Part shown: piece by piece, positions 33,479 to 48,400 of the stretch
How positions within the stretch are numbered: the stretch's first letter is position 1
How the letters are laid out: the number at the start of each line of letters is the position of its first letter
Assembly: GCA_039566865.1 (NCBI GenBank)
Contig: CM076949.1
Span: 17,894,501 to 17,958,500 of the forward strand
Direction of reading: 5' to 3'
Source of the DNA: Aurelia coerulea
Lineage: Eukaryota > Cnidaria > Scyphozoa > Semaeostomeae > Ulmaridae
Length of the DNA stretch: 64,000 nt
Notes under the pieces: model-generated
Databases searched by the model: none
What the model was told of the DNA's origin: nothing
The model's input: only the letters and a program-made list of their open reading frames with translations
Program-made: the position numbers and the translations under genes

Positions 33479-36400
33479 GTAAGTAAATGCCTCTTTCTTA
33501 CATTCTTCGTAGTAAAGAAGAAATATTGTCATTTTCATCTATCACTATTCCATGCATCATATGAAATGAATTTTCAGCATAGGGCTCATATCTGTCAAAT
33601 CGAACAAAAGTTGGGGATAAAAGTCTAATACATTTCTCTTTGAATTGAATGGCTTGAAAGGAAACTTCTGATACTTAGCTGCAAACGGTACTTATATTTG
33701 GTACTTAATGAAAGAAGTCTCAAATGCTGAAGCGAAAGCCATACAGAAATGCATTCGTTGTGGTCCTACAACCTGCTCTTTCTTGAGAAATTGTTTCTAC
33801 CTTTTCAGCTTCATATCTTCAAGAAATAATAGCTTTCTATATATAATCCAATAAAAGGTTACAATACATATTACGACCTACACTAGTTAGAAGAATTCGT
33901 CCAAAATACTACCAGGAAGATAAACCCCTGGGAGAAAAAAGGCTGTGTCTTCCCCGAGGGCATTAACATAGAGATGAAACAGAAAACTACTTAATCATGG
34001 GCAGTTAGACGCCACAGTTGTGCTTCATTCCCATGTTCTTTTGCGAAGGAAATAATTATTAACTACTATGGTGGAGCTAGCAGTTTTGTTACCTCCTCCG
34101 TAGAACTATATAAATTGTTCATCAGCTATTTAGTTGCAGCACTTCTCCAAAGTGTCTAGCTACCCGTGCTTAAACATCGCAGCTAAAACAATACAGGACA
34201 GAAATAAGAACGATGTAATATCTAAATCTCTTTCAGATCTTTCATACTGTATGTCAGAACGAAAAAGTGATAAAGCAAAGTAACCAATGGAACATTTTAT
34301 GTTATAGTTTCTCTGTGTGATAGCTTTGTTTGCACCCAAGCAGTTCCCAATATCTCAACAACTATTTCGTGAGAATAAGAGATACTATCTCATCTCTTTG
34401 ACCCTGTCAAGTCCGATTTGCTTTGTCATTACTCTTCATATCATTTCATCCACAGGGGAATACATCCAAAGAAGATTTTGCTGAGGACATTTGATGACGA
34501 TGGGAATGCCAACATAGAGCTGGTATATGACTAAGAATTCCTTATTCCCGCAGGGAGAGACACTCGGTGTTTCTGGTTTAGCTTATGTTTTTACTTCAAA
34601 TGAATCTTATCAAATTATTCCAAAGTACCACCTTCCTTTCCAGACGACTCTGTCTGTTCAGTATTATCGTACGAGCTAAGGAGCTGAGAGGGTGGGAGCC
34701 CCAACCTTGAGATATTTGTAAATGAATCTGCCATTATTCGGCAAAAACATGACCTTATCTTTGGGACAATGTTGATAAGAAATAGAATTTTTGGACAGCC
34801 ATCGAGATGTTATCTTTCCGTGCGCTTATGCTTTCAAAAACTTTCTCGATTGATACCGAACTGCAAATCATCATTAAGGATTTCAAGGACGAAGGAGATG
34901 AGTGCCACTAGAATTTAGCTTCATTTAGCTTAAATCATAAATTACCACGAAGAAGCTAAACGTCTCCCAGTGGAAAATTGTGTTTCTTCCCCAAATACAT
35001 TTTTCTGTGCGAATTGGGATAGTATAATTGGAACAATCAAATGTTTCAAAAGGGAGGTTGTTAAGGATCTTGTGTTTGCCTGTCACATTGCATTTGTTTT
35101 CAGCTATTCATAAGCAAGGACGGGACAGTATTCTCCAATAATAAAAATGATCTCTTTATTAAAATTTGTCTTTTTAGTATTCCCCTGACAGTTGCTATTA
35201 TGATGGAAAAATAACTACCAAGAAGGAGTCACATGTTCTACTCAATACATGCAATGGAATAAGGTAAGAACTTTGAATTACAAGTGCCTTTTCTTGTGGG
35301 AACTAAGGTGACGACGTGTCCATTCCCGCAGTGTATTTCCGCACAATACTGGGTGATTCAGAACAAACTTCAAGAGTTAAATCACGCTTAGATTCTTGAA
35401 AGCAAATACTGTGAACACAAACAAGGCATTAGCATGTAGCTGAAAGGCTTCGCTATCTTTTGAAGTATTCTTGGTCAATTTAAGCTATAACTATCCTTTT
35501 AAAAACCAGTTTCAAAAATATTGTAGTTTTCCCTCATTTCTTATGTGTTCCAGTCCTGTCCCATCAATGCTTTTAAATATGTGGAAAGTCTGAATTCCAG
35601 ATTTACTAAGGAGCTCGAAATTGGAGCAAGGAGTACGATTGGTTATTTTGCAAACACTATGTTTCTCTTTGAAATTTTTACAGAATGTTGACCAGAATAA
35701 GGTGACGATTTACTCTTTCTAAATGAGAAATGTAGGATTCAAAATGTTCTTTCCATCTTGCATTCCCGGGGGGGGGGGGGGTACTTAGTATATTTTGCTG
35801 ACGCCATGTGCACTCCTTTCCGGGTATCGTTTTCGCCTCTTTTTTCTAACGCCGGGTATCAAAAGAAGGCAATTTTTCTAAAGCCGGTTGTTCAAACGTG
35901 TTATTTCATTGTTTTTCGACGAATTTTTACGTTTTGGGATATGCTTTTCGCCGATTTTTTCTAAAGCCGGCTATCATTTCGAGGGAAAATTTCTAAAGTC
36001 GGTTGAAAATTTTTTTTCTTGGAGTGCACCCGCCGGTACAATTGAAAGTCAAGTACCCCCCCCCCCCCCCCCCCCGGGCTTGCATTTTGGACGGTAATCA
36101 TTCCTTAAAAATGACCAAGCATTATCTCAAAAGAAAACCCAGCCTTTTGAATAAGCGGTAAAACAAGGTTTGTCAATAGACTGATTATATTTGTCTAAGT
36201 TTTTGCTACATTGAATTGAATTATTTTTTACTATTATAGTCATTCCGCTAAAACTTAGACTCATAATCACCCATACATTGTTTTGAGACTTTGAGGATTC
36301 GTTTAAGCGGAATGGGTATTGTGGGGGGGGGGGTAATGGAGCGAAAACAAGGACTCATGTAATAAGTCTAGTTTGTCAATAGCCCTTCAATTCCAGAGAT

Positions 36401-39400
36401 CTAGTTGTGATCTAGCTCGTGAAGTTATTTTGGGCTACCCGATGATGTGATTGTTGTGTTTTTCTTTCAAAATGAGTATATTATATCTGAGATATGAATC
36501 AAATTGCAGCTTCATAATTACTTCTGGTATCCTTTATCTTTCCCAGAAATAATGATAGTGTATGATGTTTTGATTTGGGCTACCCGATGATGTGATTGTT
36601 GTGTTTTTCTTTCAAACGAGTATATTATATCTGAGATATGAATCAAATTGCAGCTTCATAATTACTTCTGGTATCCTTTATCTTTCCCAGAAATAATGAT
36701 ATTGTAGTGATGTTTTGATTTGGGCTACCCGATGATGTGATTGTTGTGTATTTCTTTCGAAATGAGTATATTATATCTGAAATATGAATCAAATTGCAGC
36801 TTCATAATTACTTCTGGAATCCTTTATCTTTCCCAGAAATAATGATAGTGTAGTGATGTTTTGATTTGGGCTACCCGATGATGTGATTGTTGTGTTTTTC
36901 TTTCAAAATGAGTATATTATATCTGAGATATGAATCAAATTGCAGCTTCATAATTACTTCTGGTATCCTTTATTATTCCCAGAAATAATGATATTGTAGT
37001 GATGTTTTGATTTGGGCTACCCGATGATGTGATTGTTGTGTTTTTCTTTCAAAATGAGTTTATTATATCTGAAATATGAATCAAATTGCAGGTTCATAAT
37101 TATTTCTGGTATCCTTTATCTTTCCCAGAAATAATGATAGTGTAGTGATGTTTTGATTTGGGCTACCCGATGATGTGATTGTTGTGTTTTTCTTTCAAAA
37201 TAAGTATATTATATCTGAAATATGAATCAAATTGCAGCTTCATAATTACTTCTGGTATCCTTTATCTTTCCCAGAAATAATGATAGTGTAGTGATGTTTT
37301 GATTTGGGCTACCCGATGATGTGATTGTTGTGTTTTTCTTTCAAAATGAGTATATTATATCTGAAATATGAATCAAATTGCAGCTTCATAATTACTTCTG
37401 GTATCCTTTATCTTTCCCAGAAATAATGATAGTGTAGTGATGTTTTGATTTGGGCTACCCGATGATGTGATTGTTGTGTTTTTCTTTCAAAATGAGTATA
37501 TTATTTTGGGCTACCCGATGATGTGATTGTTGTGTTTTTCTTTCAAAATGAGTATATTATATCTGAGATATAATTATATCTGTATATTATATCTGAAATA
37601 TGAATCAAATTGCAGCTTCATAACTACTTCTGGTATCCTTTATCTTTCCCAGAAATAATGATAGTGTAGTGATGTTTTGATTTGGGCTACCCGATGATGT
37701 GATTGTTGTGTTTTTCTTTCAAAATGAGTATATTATATCTGAGATATGAATCAAATTGCAGCTTCATATTTACTTCTGGTATCCTTTATCTTTCCCAGAA
37801 ATAATGATAGTGTAGTGATGTTTTGATTTAATGGTGTGGTGTAATAAAGAAGCGTTTTGTTACGTCTACTTTAGAGTACATGACTGTTGATGGGTGGTTG
37901 ATGACACTTTGTGAAGGCAGTTCAAGCCCGAGATCGAAACAACTGACAAAGCTTTACAAAACCATCGAAACAGTTGATCCTTGGTTGCGTAAGCAAATCA
38001 TACGGGGATTTGTGCCAGTTTTTTAATAGTTTCCAGCAATAAAATTCTGGTAATGGAGCTTACCTACTTTCACACCACCTACTTTTACTGAAGATATTTT
38101 GGGTTGGGGTCTATTTTTGATAAAAGTTCCTGCCATGCTCTGTTGTTGGGTGAAACAAAAGTGGTTTAGTTACTTTGCAGTGAAAAACAAGTGGTCTCGA
38201 AAGCTTAGTTGCATTTTGGTATTGGGTATCGAACTGTCATCTAATCTCCGGAGTTAGTTTATAACAGAATTTTTTCAGGTGATATGATACCCCCGATGTG
38301 ACCCAATTGTATATTGGCTGCCCCGCACAGTTGTTAGCCTGCTGGATGAGTCAAAAGCTATGCTATGTTCCCATTAGATGAAGCGCCCTGCAATGAACAT
38401 CTAATGTCTGTAGAATTTTTATATCCAGTTTTGAATAATCAAATTGTTTGTCACCAAACTTCTTGATCGAATGTCTTTACATTTCAGAGGCATCATCGAA
38501 GATGGTGATACAACTTATAACATCGAGCCAATTGCGACAAAACAGGTAATGACAGACATTCTTTATCACTGGTTTCTCTTGTGGTAAAAAGTTCTCTAGC
38601 AGCCCATTGAAAAGTGAATTATCTAACAAACTTTTAAGATGCATCAGGTCGCTTTCGAAATACCGGGTGAGCCAAAAAAATAAACTGACACGTTTGGTAA
38701 GCTGTGAAATAAAAAGTACGAAGACAATATTCAAAACTGAAATGTCAATCTATCAGTCAAAGGCTAAATTTGATGCGATAAATTTGTGTGGTAATAATCA
38801 TTCATCTTTTAGACATAGTAGTTAGGAAATTCTGGCAAAGAGACAAAATTCCACATTCGATTCTGGTCCATGACTTATATGCCAATGAAATTTAAATTCT
38901 TTTGCTAAAACTGAAAATTGTTTTAGATTTGAATTCCAATGGCAAAACATGGAATTCTCGTTCCTATACTATCCTCTCACTAGCATTTTCTAAATTTCCG
39001 GGTCTAACTGATGAATGCGTTGACCAAAAAAAATTGACACATCCAAATTAGCCTTTCACTGATAGATTAACATTTCATTTTTGAATATCGGCTGCATAAC
39101 TCTTATTTCATAGTCAAACGTGTTAGTTTTCTATGACTCACCCGGTAGTTTTATAACAAAAACTCAAGGCCAAATGCCTGTTTTTGAGAAACTATTCCTT
39201 CCTAATTGCGGTGGAATAAGCTATTAAACTTTTGGCGTACACAGTATAGTTCCCACTAAATGCACCAATACGTCCCATCAAAGATCCACCTTATATGGCC
39301 TAGGTCAGGACGCCTAAAATTAAGCTAATTTGATTTCCTGCCCTTGTTCTTATTTCAAATAATTTGTTAATCATCTATGAACTTCCTTTTTATTACTTTT

Positions 39401-42400
39401 TTCAGATAGTGAGTCAATTTAAATGATTCTTTTGATATTTAAAATTAGATATTGCACGGTCTATATTAAATTCTGAATAAAAAATAAATGACATCCAAAT
39501 AGTCATAGTTTGTGTTTTCTTTCTGTAGTGTATTTACTTCTCCTGCGAAGGCGCTACGCGTGGCAGATTGACGTGACATATCTCACTTCACCACACTTGA
39601 GTGGCATAGTGGTTCTAGGTCACGCCAATCTGCCTCGCGTGGTGATTAAAATGGTGCCTTCACACAAGAGGTAGCGACAGAAACAAAACATAAATGATGA
39701 CTCTCTCGATGTATCAAATGTTAATCTATTTTTTGATTCATACTTTCCTACAGCCCGTGATATATTGCAACGAATTGATCATCATTTATTTCAACACAAA
39801 TCCTGAACCTTTCTTTTTAACGTGATGGGTGAAATATGTCAAATATGGCAAAACAGACAATCAAGAGTCAATAAGGCATTAACCTTCTAGCTAGGAACAA
39901 GTCGCATATTCTCAAAACATGCTGTTTTATCCCTGCTTTTTGTTATACCGGGTGCGCCAAAATAAACTATGCACGTTTGGCAGGCCACAATAAATCGTAC
40001 ACTGGACCGATTTTGAAGATTTATGACTTAATCTTTAGCCAAAAGCCTGACTTAGATTCTAGGACTTTTTGCGAATTTTTCCGTTTTCAGTTTTTAGAGC
40101 TAGAATCGATTTTCTTAAAATTTTTGCTCTCGAAAACGCTGAAAACTATCAAAAACGTCGATCAAATGTTAAAAGACTCAACATGAACGAACAAAGAGAA
40201 AACTTTTTCAGGGTGATTTGGGGGTTTAGTACGAACTCTTTTATAGCAAATTACAATTAGTCGATTTCTAAATCCCAAATCACCACGAACAAGTTCTCTC
40301 TTTGTCCATTTATGTCGATTCTTTGAAAACTTGATCGATGCTTTTTTTGTTTTCAGGGTTTTTGAAAACTAAAAGTTTAAGAAACTCGCTTCTAGTTCTA
40401 AAAACTGAAAATGAAAAATATTGCAAAAAATCCCAGTATCTAATTCAGGCTTTCTGCTAAAGATTAAGTCATAAATCTTCAAACTCGGTCCAATGTACGA
40501 TTTATTGTGGCCAGCCAAACGTGCATAGTTTATTTTGGCGCACCCGGTATTTAAAAAAATTTTCCATAAGAGGACAGATAGGAAGGTGGAATTTATATAT
40601 CACTTGTGATGTTGTTTTCTGTACTTTAAGTTGTCTTATTTGTGTATGCCATCCTACCCTCATTCAATATCCAAAGCAAAGTTTATACTACAGTACCAAG
40701 TTTTTTTTCCAAAGCAAAAATACAATAATAGCAGAATAGCATATTTCTATTTCATTTCATTTTTCCCGCTACCAATCATACAATATAAGAAGGAAGCTTA
40801 GTTCTGGCGAATTTGGGCCAGTGCTGAAATGCAGAAAGCTTCTTAAAATGACCAGTTGAGTACTCAGTATTTCTTACGAGTTGCCTAAAACATGAAACAT
40901 GAAATAGGTGAAATAAAATGATATTATGCTGAGGATTTATTGCATCAAAATATATAGCTTCTTAACTTACAAAAAGTTGTATGCGTCTTTACTTGTTAAG
41001 ACAGTGCTCAATGCCATGTAGACAGAGCGAATTATAACAGGATTGAGACAACACGAAAGATTACATTCCTTGTTGTTACTATACAACTCTAAAACTCTAC
41101 TAAATTTCTGCGCATATATACACTTCTTAACTTATATTTTCCCAGTAGTGGGGGTTCTTATCATTTTGTGATCTGAGAGCTGAGCTCCTTATAAACGGTT
41201 TCTTATAAAGAAATACTTGTAGTCCTTTTCATTTCTTCATAATTGATTTTAGACAGTTATCTCGTTCACGACTTTTTCGGCTAACTTTCATATCTGTGGT
41301 ATCTCTTGAGCAGCAAATGTGTTTTCTTTCAACATCTGTTATTGAACATTTTCTGTCCTTGACAGCAGTAGATAGATTATTTTATGTTGGATATTGTTTC
41401 AAATGAAAGATTATAGTGATAGTTCACAGTTAAAAGATAGTAACACACACTTGTCTTTAAAAGCGTATCACACCGTTGTCACCAATAAGAACAGGATTCA
41501 TTGACTATGATCACACTAAACAAAAAAGAGCACGATAAAATCATTCAGAATCAGATATTCATTTGTTAGAAACTCAACTCTTAGATTACTCAGTACTGGG
41601 ACAATATCTTTGGAAACTCTTTCTTATATTTGCGTAGCAAAAAATATTTCATGTTTTGAAGAGCAGATTTGAAAAAAATTAAGCGCATCCAAGTATAATT
41701 GTGTGCTCTTTCTGCTTATCTTAATTTGATTGAATGCACTCAGAGGTTTAAAAATTTATTAATCCTATTGAACAGCAGTTTATTTGTCTGCCAACTTCAC
41801 GCTTGTTATCTCAGGGAAAAAGGGCCGAGAACCTCGTCGAGGGTTTTTTTATTTGTTTTTCAGTAGAATGAAGAGAAAAATTGGAGCAATTCAGCTACCA
41901 GAGCGGGCGTTTTGATTGCTAGAATTTTTATCTTTAAATCCCGACTTCCCTAAATCCCCTATTAAACGGTGCGAAGACTTCACAGAACATCGTTCATCGT
42001 TGACGATCAGTGAAATGTTGGCACCGTTTGACCACGTTGTCGAGGGACCAGATTTACTAAATATTTTTTTCCATCAAATGTTTCCATGATTTTGCATCGC
42101 AATCAAAAATGTTCAGTGCAATGCTAGCTTCGTTTGATCGGACCCATGCTAACCACGATCCCTTGTGGTCTGAAAGTGGACTTTGGTAATTATATGAAAG
42201 TCGTTTCTATGTCTTGCTTTGCATTTGGTGCACTGAAGATTGTGGTTGACAATAGACCTTTAATCTCACCTTGCTCTCCTGTTAAAAGCAATCTGTCCCC
42301 TATTGTTCTGACATTGGTTACTGCTTTATTTACCATATTTACGCTGCAGCTAAATTCATGCATCACTGATTCTCTATGACCCTGATTTCTTTGGATAAAG

Positions 42401-45400
42401 CAAATCAACACCAACTTCTGGAATATACAATAGAGATCTTTATCGATTTTATTTTCATTAATCAAAGGGGACAGATTGCCTTTAATCTTTCCTTTCGCTC
42501 TTTCCTAGGATGGTGCCCATAAATTGTACAAGACCGAGAAAGATGATGACAATCTTGACAAGAGAACAATCGGTATTGTCCTAGTGATTTGCTTGTCAAA
42601 TTTGATGATTCACAGTTCACTAATCAAGACACAAGAATTCTGATGTCATACATGGATTGTCGTGTGTTTTTAACTTCCATTTAATCCAGCATGAAATAAT
42701 GATATCCTTGAAGATTCTCTCAAAAGAATGAAATGGCCTGTGCTTATACATCATCAATCAAGTACCATTTGGAATCCATTAAGAACGAGCGTTTTGAATC
42801 CCAAAAAAGGAGGAGGGTTCTTGCATGGTAAAGGTACCCTTTTGGATGTGTCGCCCTGAAAGGTATATTTTCCGGCTTCTGGTCTAAACAAGGGCATTGT
42901 TATTGGCAAATTTAGTCCAAGCAAGGATATAATTGTTAGCCTTTTTGTCCCAGGAAAGGCCAAAGTTTTGAAATTTCGGTTCTAGGAGCCGCAAGTTTGG
43001 TGCATTTCGCTTTAAAGGCAAATTTTTACCCAGAAAACCCCAAATCTTGACCCTTTCTATCAAGAATTAAGTCTAGCCAATGGCTTCATTTGAAAAAGGG
43101 TCTATCCAAAGATGCTATTTTGAAAATTCTAGTGATACATCCCTGCCCAGTATTTGACAAAGAAGCCTCCCCGTGGCTCTCAAAATAATTTCAATTCTTC
43201 AGGCTACTGTATTTGAAGTTCTGTTTGGGTCTGTTTAGTATTTGCCTTTTCCATTTCTAGGGATCGTGCCAGCTGTTGAAGATTTTCTTGAAATGGACGA
43301 TGATGGGAGTGAAACTGTCAGTAAAGTATCAGTTTCTGTCAGCGAGGATGAAGTAAGAAAATAAAAGCATTTATATTTGTTTTGCGTTATCAGATGATCT
43401 CTCTGCTCTCTTCCAAAAAGGCCTATCATTCTGCAGGATGACCAAGAAAAATTTCCAACGATTCAAAAAAGTCTCTACAAAACATTGATCATTTCACTGC
43501 TCTTAAAATCAGCTCATTTTTCCAGATTCTAAGGGTGTTTCTTGTTTTCAAATGATCTGATACTCCGCTGACTTTGATTTATCAAATATTTGCTACGAAG
43601 GCAAATTCAGAAATATTGTTTAAACCCACTTCAGGTCACGTGATTGTCATCATGAGGATCTAGATTCGCACTTGCAATTTAAATTTAAGCTAGACCACCT
43701 TATTGGACTGGATCTTCAGATTGGCCAATGCAACAAACTAAATGCATTTGATTGCTTGAAATTCGACTTGGTTTTGTATAAGCTGGTTTAACTATGTTAA
43801 TGTGGTATGATTTGATATAAACTACATCCAGTAACTGCCTTCAAATGACGGAGCTATCTCTTTTCTTCTTTCTTGTACCATCTTGCAATCTTTAAAAGTA
43901 ACCATCTTTTGCTGAATTGAATAGTCATCATCCTATCGCACCTTTAACCTTTCAATTACCCAATGAATGCTCCATATTTTCAGCCAAAGATGAATTTTGT
44001 TCCCGAAGTGGACCCTCAATATAAAGCTTATCCAATCACAAACAAGACACGATTTATTGAGATGTATCTGGTGATTGACAATGCCATAGTAAGTAATTTT
44101 GTTTTTTCGTAAATCAATAAGTTTAAAGTCTGTTTTAATCGGTCGGCTTCGACCAGCATGAGTTGCATATGCATTCTCTTGGTTTGCCTTTCTCTCTGTT
44201 TTATGGGTTTTGTAAATGGTGACTATATATAGGGGCAAGCCAAGCGGTGGTACGTACAGTATTGCCCGGCCACTAAGCAACTGACTTATAAGAAACTGCA
44301 GCCTGCCAGATGGCACAATAGTCATTGTCCAACATTTGGTTTGATATAACATTTATATAAATATATAAGGAACCAAGCAGCCTGGTTGTACAAAATGAGT
44401 TTCTTGGTGGTGGGGTAACACTGTATAGGGCATACTGGCGAAAACAGACCCTTTATTTTCAATGTCACGTGAAATTTGTGATACTGCAAAATTCCTCATG
44501 CAGAGCACTTCAATCGTTGGTATTCATAGGTATTTGGTATTCATAGGTATTTTCACGTGACATCTAATTTGAGACATACTTTGGATTGTTCTGTTCATAA
44601 TGAAGTATTTAGAAGTCCTCAGATTCCTTGGATTAGCCGCAATGTTTGTTTAATCTTTAATTCCCAGTAGGTAGCCCAGTAATTTTTTGGATTGTGTTAG
44701 CCCAGAACAAGGGTGTTAGGACACGAATGTTTTAATTACGTATTTACTTACCTTGTTTTGATCTTTGTCTTGTTTTCTTCTCTGTTTCCTCTTCAACTGA
44801 TGCGTGCAACTGAACGGTTTATTAGGCCCAAATGCCTCGTGTTATTTGAATATATCTTCCTTGAATTCCTGTGTTTTAGCACGCCTTCGCAGAAGAAAGG
44901 TTTCAAACCGCAATGCCATTTGAAACCTTTCTTCTGCGAAGGCGTGCTAAGAAACAGGAATTCAAGGAAGATATATTCAAATAACACGAGGCATTTGGGC
45001 TTAATAATCCGTTCAGTTGCACGCATCCGTTGAAAGGAAACAGAGAAGAAAACGAGATTAAGGTCAAAACAAGGTAAATAAATAAGTAATTAAAACATTC
45101 GTGTCCTAACACCCTTGTTGAGAAAGCAAAGAACGATATCGCTATTGTAACTTTAGTAGAACTGATCCAAGATACCCCTACAACTATCGATTAACGGAAA
45201 CGAATTTATGTTTATCTACAGTATGAAAAATACAACAGAAATCGATCACTTATCATGGAGAGAATGCTTGATATGATACATTCAGTTGACAGGGTAAGGA
45301 ATTTTTTCATATCTTTGATGATTCTTCTTTCATACCGGATTTTCCAATGTGAATGGGACAGATTTTCCTTTCGACTTTACTTTACTAAAACACTTCACTA

Positions 45401-48400
45401 AAACAACGTTACTAAAACACGAAATAAGCAGAACAACCCAGTAACAAGCAGCACAACCACGGAACAGTCTAGCAAACAGCAAGAAACAATAGGAAGAGGC
45501 CAGTAACAATCGGGATAGCGACACAGTAACGACCATAGAACAACTGCAATGACCCACAATAAAGGGAATAAAGGGAAACATCCTACCTCCAGTTAAAGAA
45601 AGTTTATTTACAAAATCCATCCTAGTGGAACGTCGTAACTATTTAGTGATCTGACGGTAAAATTTTTCGAAAAATATTTCCAATCTAACAAATAAGTGGA
45701 TTCATTGTTTTCCTCGATGCAAGTTCGATGAAGCTGGTAAAACTAAAGTTTTTCAATAACGTGTCATGCTTTAGCTTTACATCTCTTTGCCAAATAATTG
45801 TTCGATTTCGTATATTTGTTGTTCTTTTTCATTACTCGATTCATGCAGCACGCAACACGCAACACATCGCAGGAGGCTTTAAACAGGTGGAGTGCCCCAC
45901 TCTCGTGGAGTTCAGTACGCTAATTACATGCTTTCGGTGCTTTATTCGATGCATTACTGGCCTGTTCTGTTTGTTACTGGCCAGTTCTTTGCTTATTCCA
46001 CTTGTTATTCTGGATTGTTCCTTGCTTGCTCTCCTTGCTTGTTCTGCTAGTTACTAGGCTGTTCCTTGCTTGTCACGCTTGTTACTGGCCAGTTCCGCTT
46101 GTTACTGGCTTGTTCCGCTTGTTCCATGTTTTAGTAACGTCGATTTTACTTTGCCTAAACAATGAAGTCATCACTCAAACCAACCCAAAATATTGAATCA
46201 TTCTTCGTTATATTTTTGATAAATCACAAACCAGACAATGGAACTTTTGAGATGTTGCATGGAATGATTCATGATTAGGGTTGTGATTGAAGCAACATCC
46301 AACGATGTAAATGATCAAAGAGAGGACCTTCTGCTGTTGCTAAGGTACACATCCCTGTCCAGCCTCACCAGTCTGACCAATCAGACTGCTTAAATCCTGG
46401 TATGTCTTGGTAAATCTCGACCCGAAGCCCAATAAACATTGGTAATAAAAAAGTGTTCCACTCTTCTCATAACGTATCAAGGACATGGATTCCTAAAATT
46501 TCCAGAAAATGTTTAAAGATACCTATTCTACGTTTATACCTAACTTAAGTCGCCACACCTAACAATAGGGATAAAGTTGCTGTTTGCTTCCTTTTGAACC
46601 AGGTGGACCAAATATAACTTCACGTTTTTGAAAATGTCTTCCCGGGTTGCTAACTTGAGTGTTGGAATGATGGGGACAGTGCTGCCTAAATTTTAGGGAA
46701 AGCAAGGTCCATCCTTAGTGATTCTCGATCGATTTTAATACCCAATCTTTAAGATTTTTTGGAAACAAATCCTGTTGAACTTGCATGGAATCAAATTTCA
46801 TTTCACTTTAAATGCACAATTATCAACATAAAGTTTCCACCTGCCCAATTTCAGATCTAAAACGAAGGAGACTAGCGTTAAAAAAACCCTGCAAGGGTTT
46901 TGTTAAGATTTGAAAGGCACCTTTTTCCAAGGAACAGTTAAATTTTGAGACCCATATTTAGGGATTTGTGAGGTTCAAAACCAAGTAATATGAGTGGTAC
47001 GTGCCCTTTGCTCCATATATGGAAGTTACCCCCCCCCCCCCCCTCCGGAATTCGTTATGCCGTGAATAGTTGAGATTTTGGGATGAATCAACATTTGGTT
47101 GTTAGAAGAAAGGCTGAAGTATTTTCTGTGATTTTTTACTGTTTTTCTAAGAAATTTAAATATAGGCAAAATTGGATTTATGAAATTCCTGTACTTTTAA
47201 ACTGCGTGAGAAAGGGACAAGTAATCTCCTCATTAACCTTATTTTGGTTGGGGGAAAATTTGCCCCCCCCCTGGTTGTTTTTTTGTTATAACTCTGCCAG
47301 GAGAACAATTAGTACCTGGAAACTTTCTGACTTTTTCCTGCCACTTATTGTGCAACGACTCAAGAAGTTTTATAAAAATATTTGGCAAATGAAGGGGAGG
47401 AAGACAATTTTCTGGAACTGACTCTGTCAAAATCGTCAATTCTCGATTATTAATTTTTGTGAAAAAAGTAGCAAAATTGCAATAGTTGCAAAGATATTTG
47501 CAGGGTAGTGCTATTTGATGTAATCTATCATAATTTTCATGTTTGGATGGAATTTGTCCTCCAAAATAAATTTTATCGCATTTTTCCTGATTTTGACCGA
47601 TTTTGTCACTGTCTTTCATCATACAAAGAAAAATGCTGACGCAAGCAATAATGAAGACTAATTTTAGGTTGATTTTTATATTCTCATAAAGTACATGCCT
47701 GGGGCTATGAGCACAATTAATCTGGTTGCTCTATCTATTTCCGGTCAAAAGTTAGGTAACCCCCCCCCAACCAAAATAGGACGTGTCAGATAGCCCAAGC
47801 ACTATTGGGTTAAGAGCCATATGCAAATATATTTGACTTCCCTCAGGGTGAAAAGTAATTTATGAAATGAAACCATCACCGTGTTCTAGTTTTTGCATTA
47901 ACTATAATTTGATACTGAGAATACCATGGACAGCAAGAAGAACAAATAAGTCTGTGTTAGAAGAAATAAAGCCAGAAATTTCATTAGAAGGCATGATTAT
48001 AAAACAAGCACTGACCTTATTCGGACATACAATACGAGCTAATGGGATGGAGAAAGATATTATTTTAGGGAGGGTAGAGGGGACAAGAAGACGAGGCAGG
48101 CAAAGAACAAGATGGCTGGATGTGTTGAAAGAATTAACTGGGATGTCCTTGCATAAACTTAATGAAAAATCAATGAACAGAACAGAATGGAGATTGTTTG
48201 TTCAGAGGGTCGCCAGAAGTCGCCAGCGACTTGATGGTACCTAACACACATAATTTTATTTAGGGTTTCAGGAAGCATTTTATTCATTTCGAAGTTATGT
48301 GATTTTTGTAAGCTGAATGTTGCTTGTGTTTTCAATGCTTCAACTTTTGCGCAATCAACCCCAATTTGATTCACTCCAAATATATCAAGCATTTTCCGCA

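Larger units (their letters stand above)
35265..38487. other. Metalloproteinase intron with hAT-like element and 146-bp array
   Basis: The intron holds the element at 35765-36078 and the tandem array at 36432-37830. The rest (36090-36430 and 37831-38487) shows no gene. Confidence 0.6.

Noticed and set aside
39977..40260. Overlapping open frames in the TACCGGG element, repeated at 63656-63967
   Set aside because: They lie in TIR sequence of a foldback element and change frame between copies.
44713..45112. Three similar open frames on opposite strands
   Set aside because: The sequence is a palindrome, so both strands translate alike; it is a foldback element.
47239..47622. 127-codon minus-strand frame overlapping a plus-strand frame
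   Set aside because: There is no recognisable domain, it includes a C-tract, and it lies inside a metalloproteinase intron among repeats.
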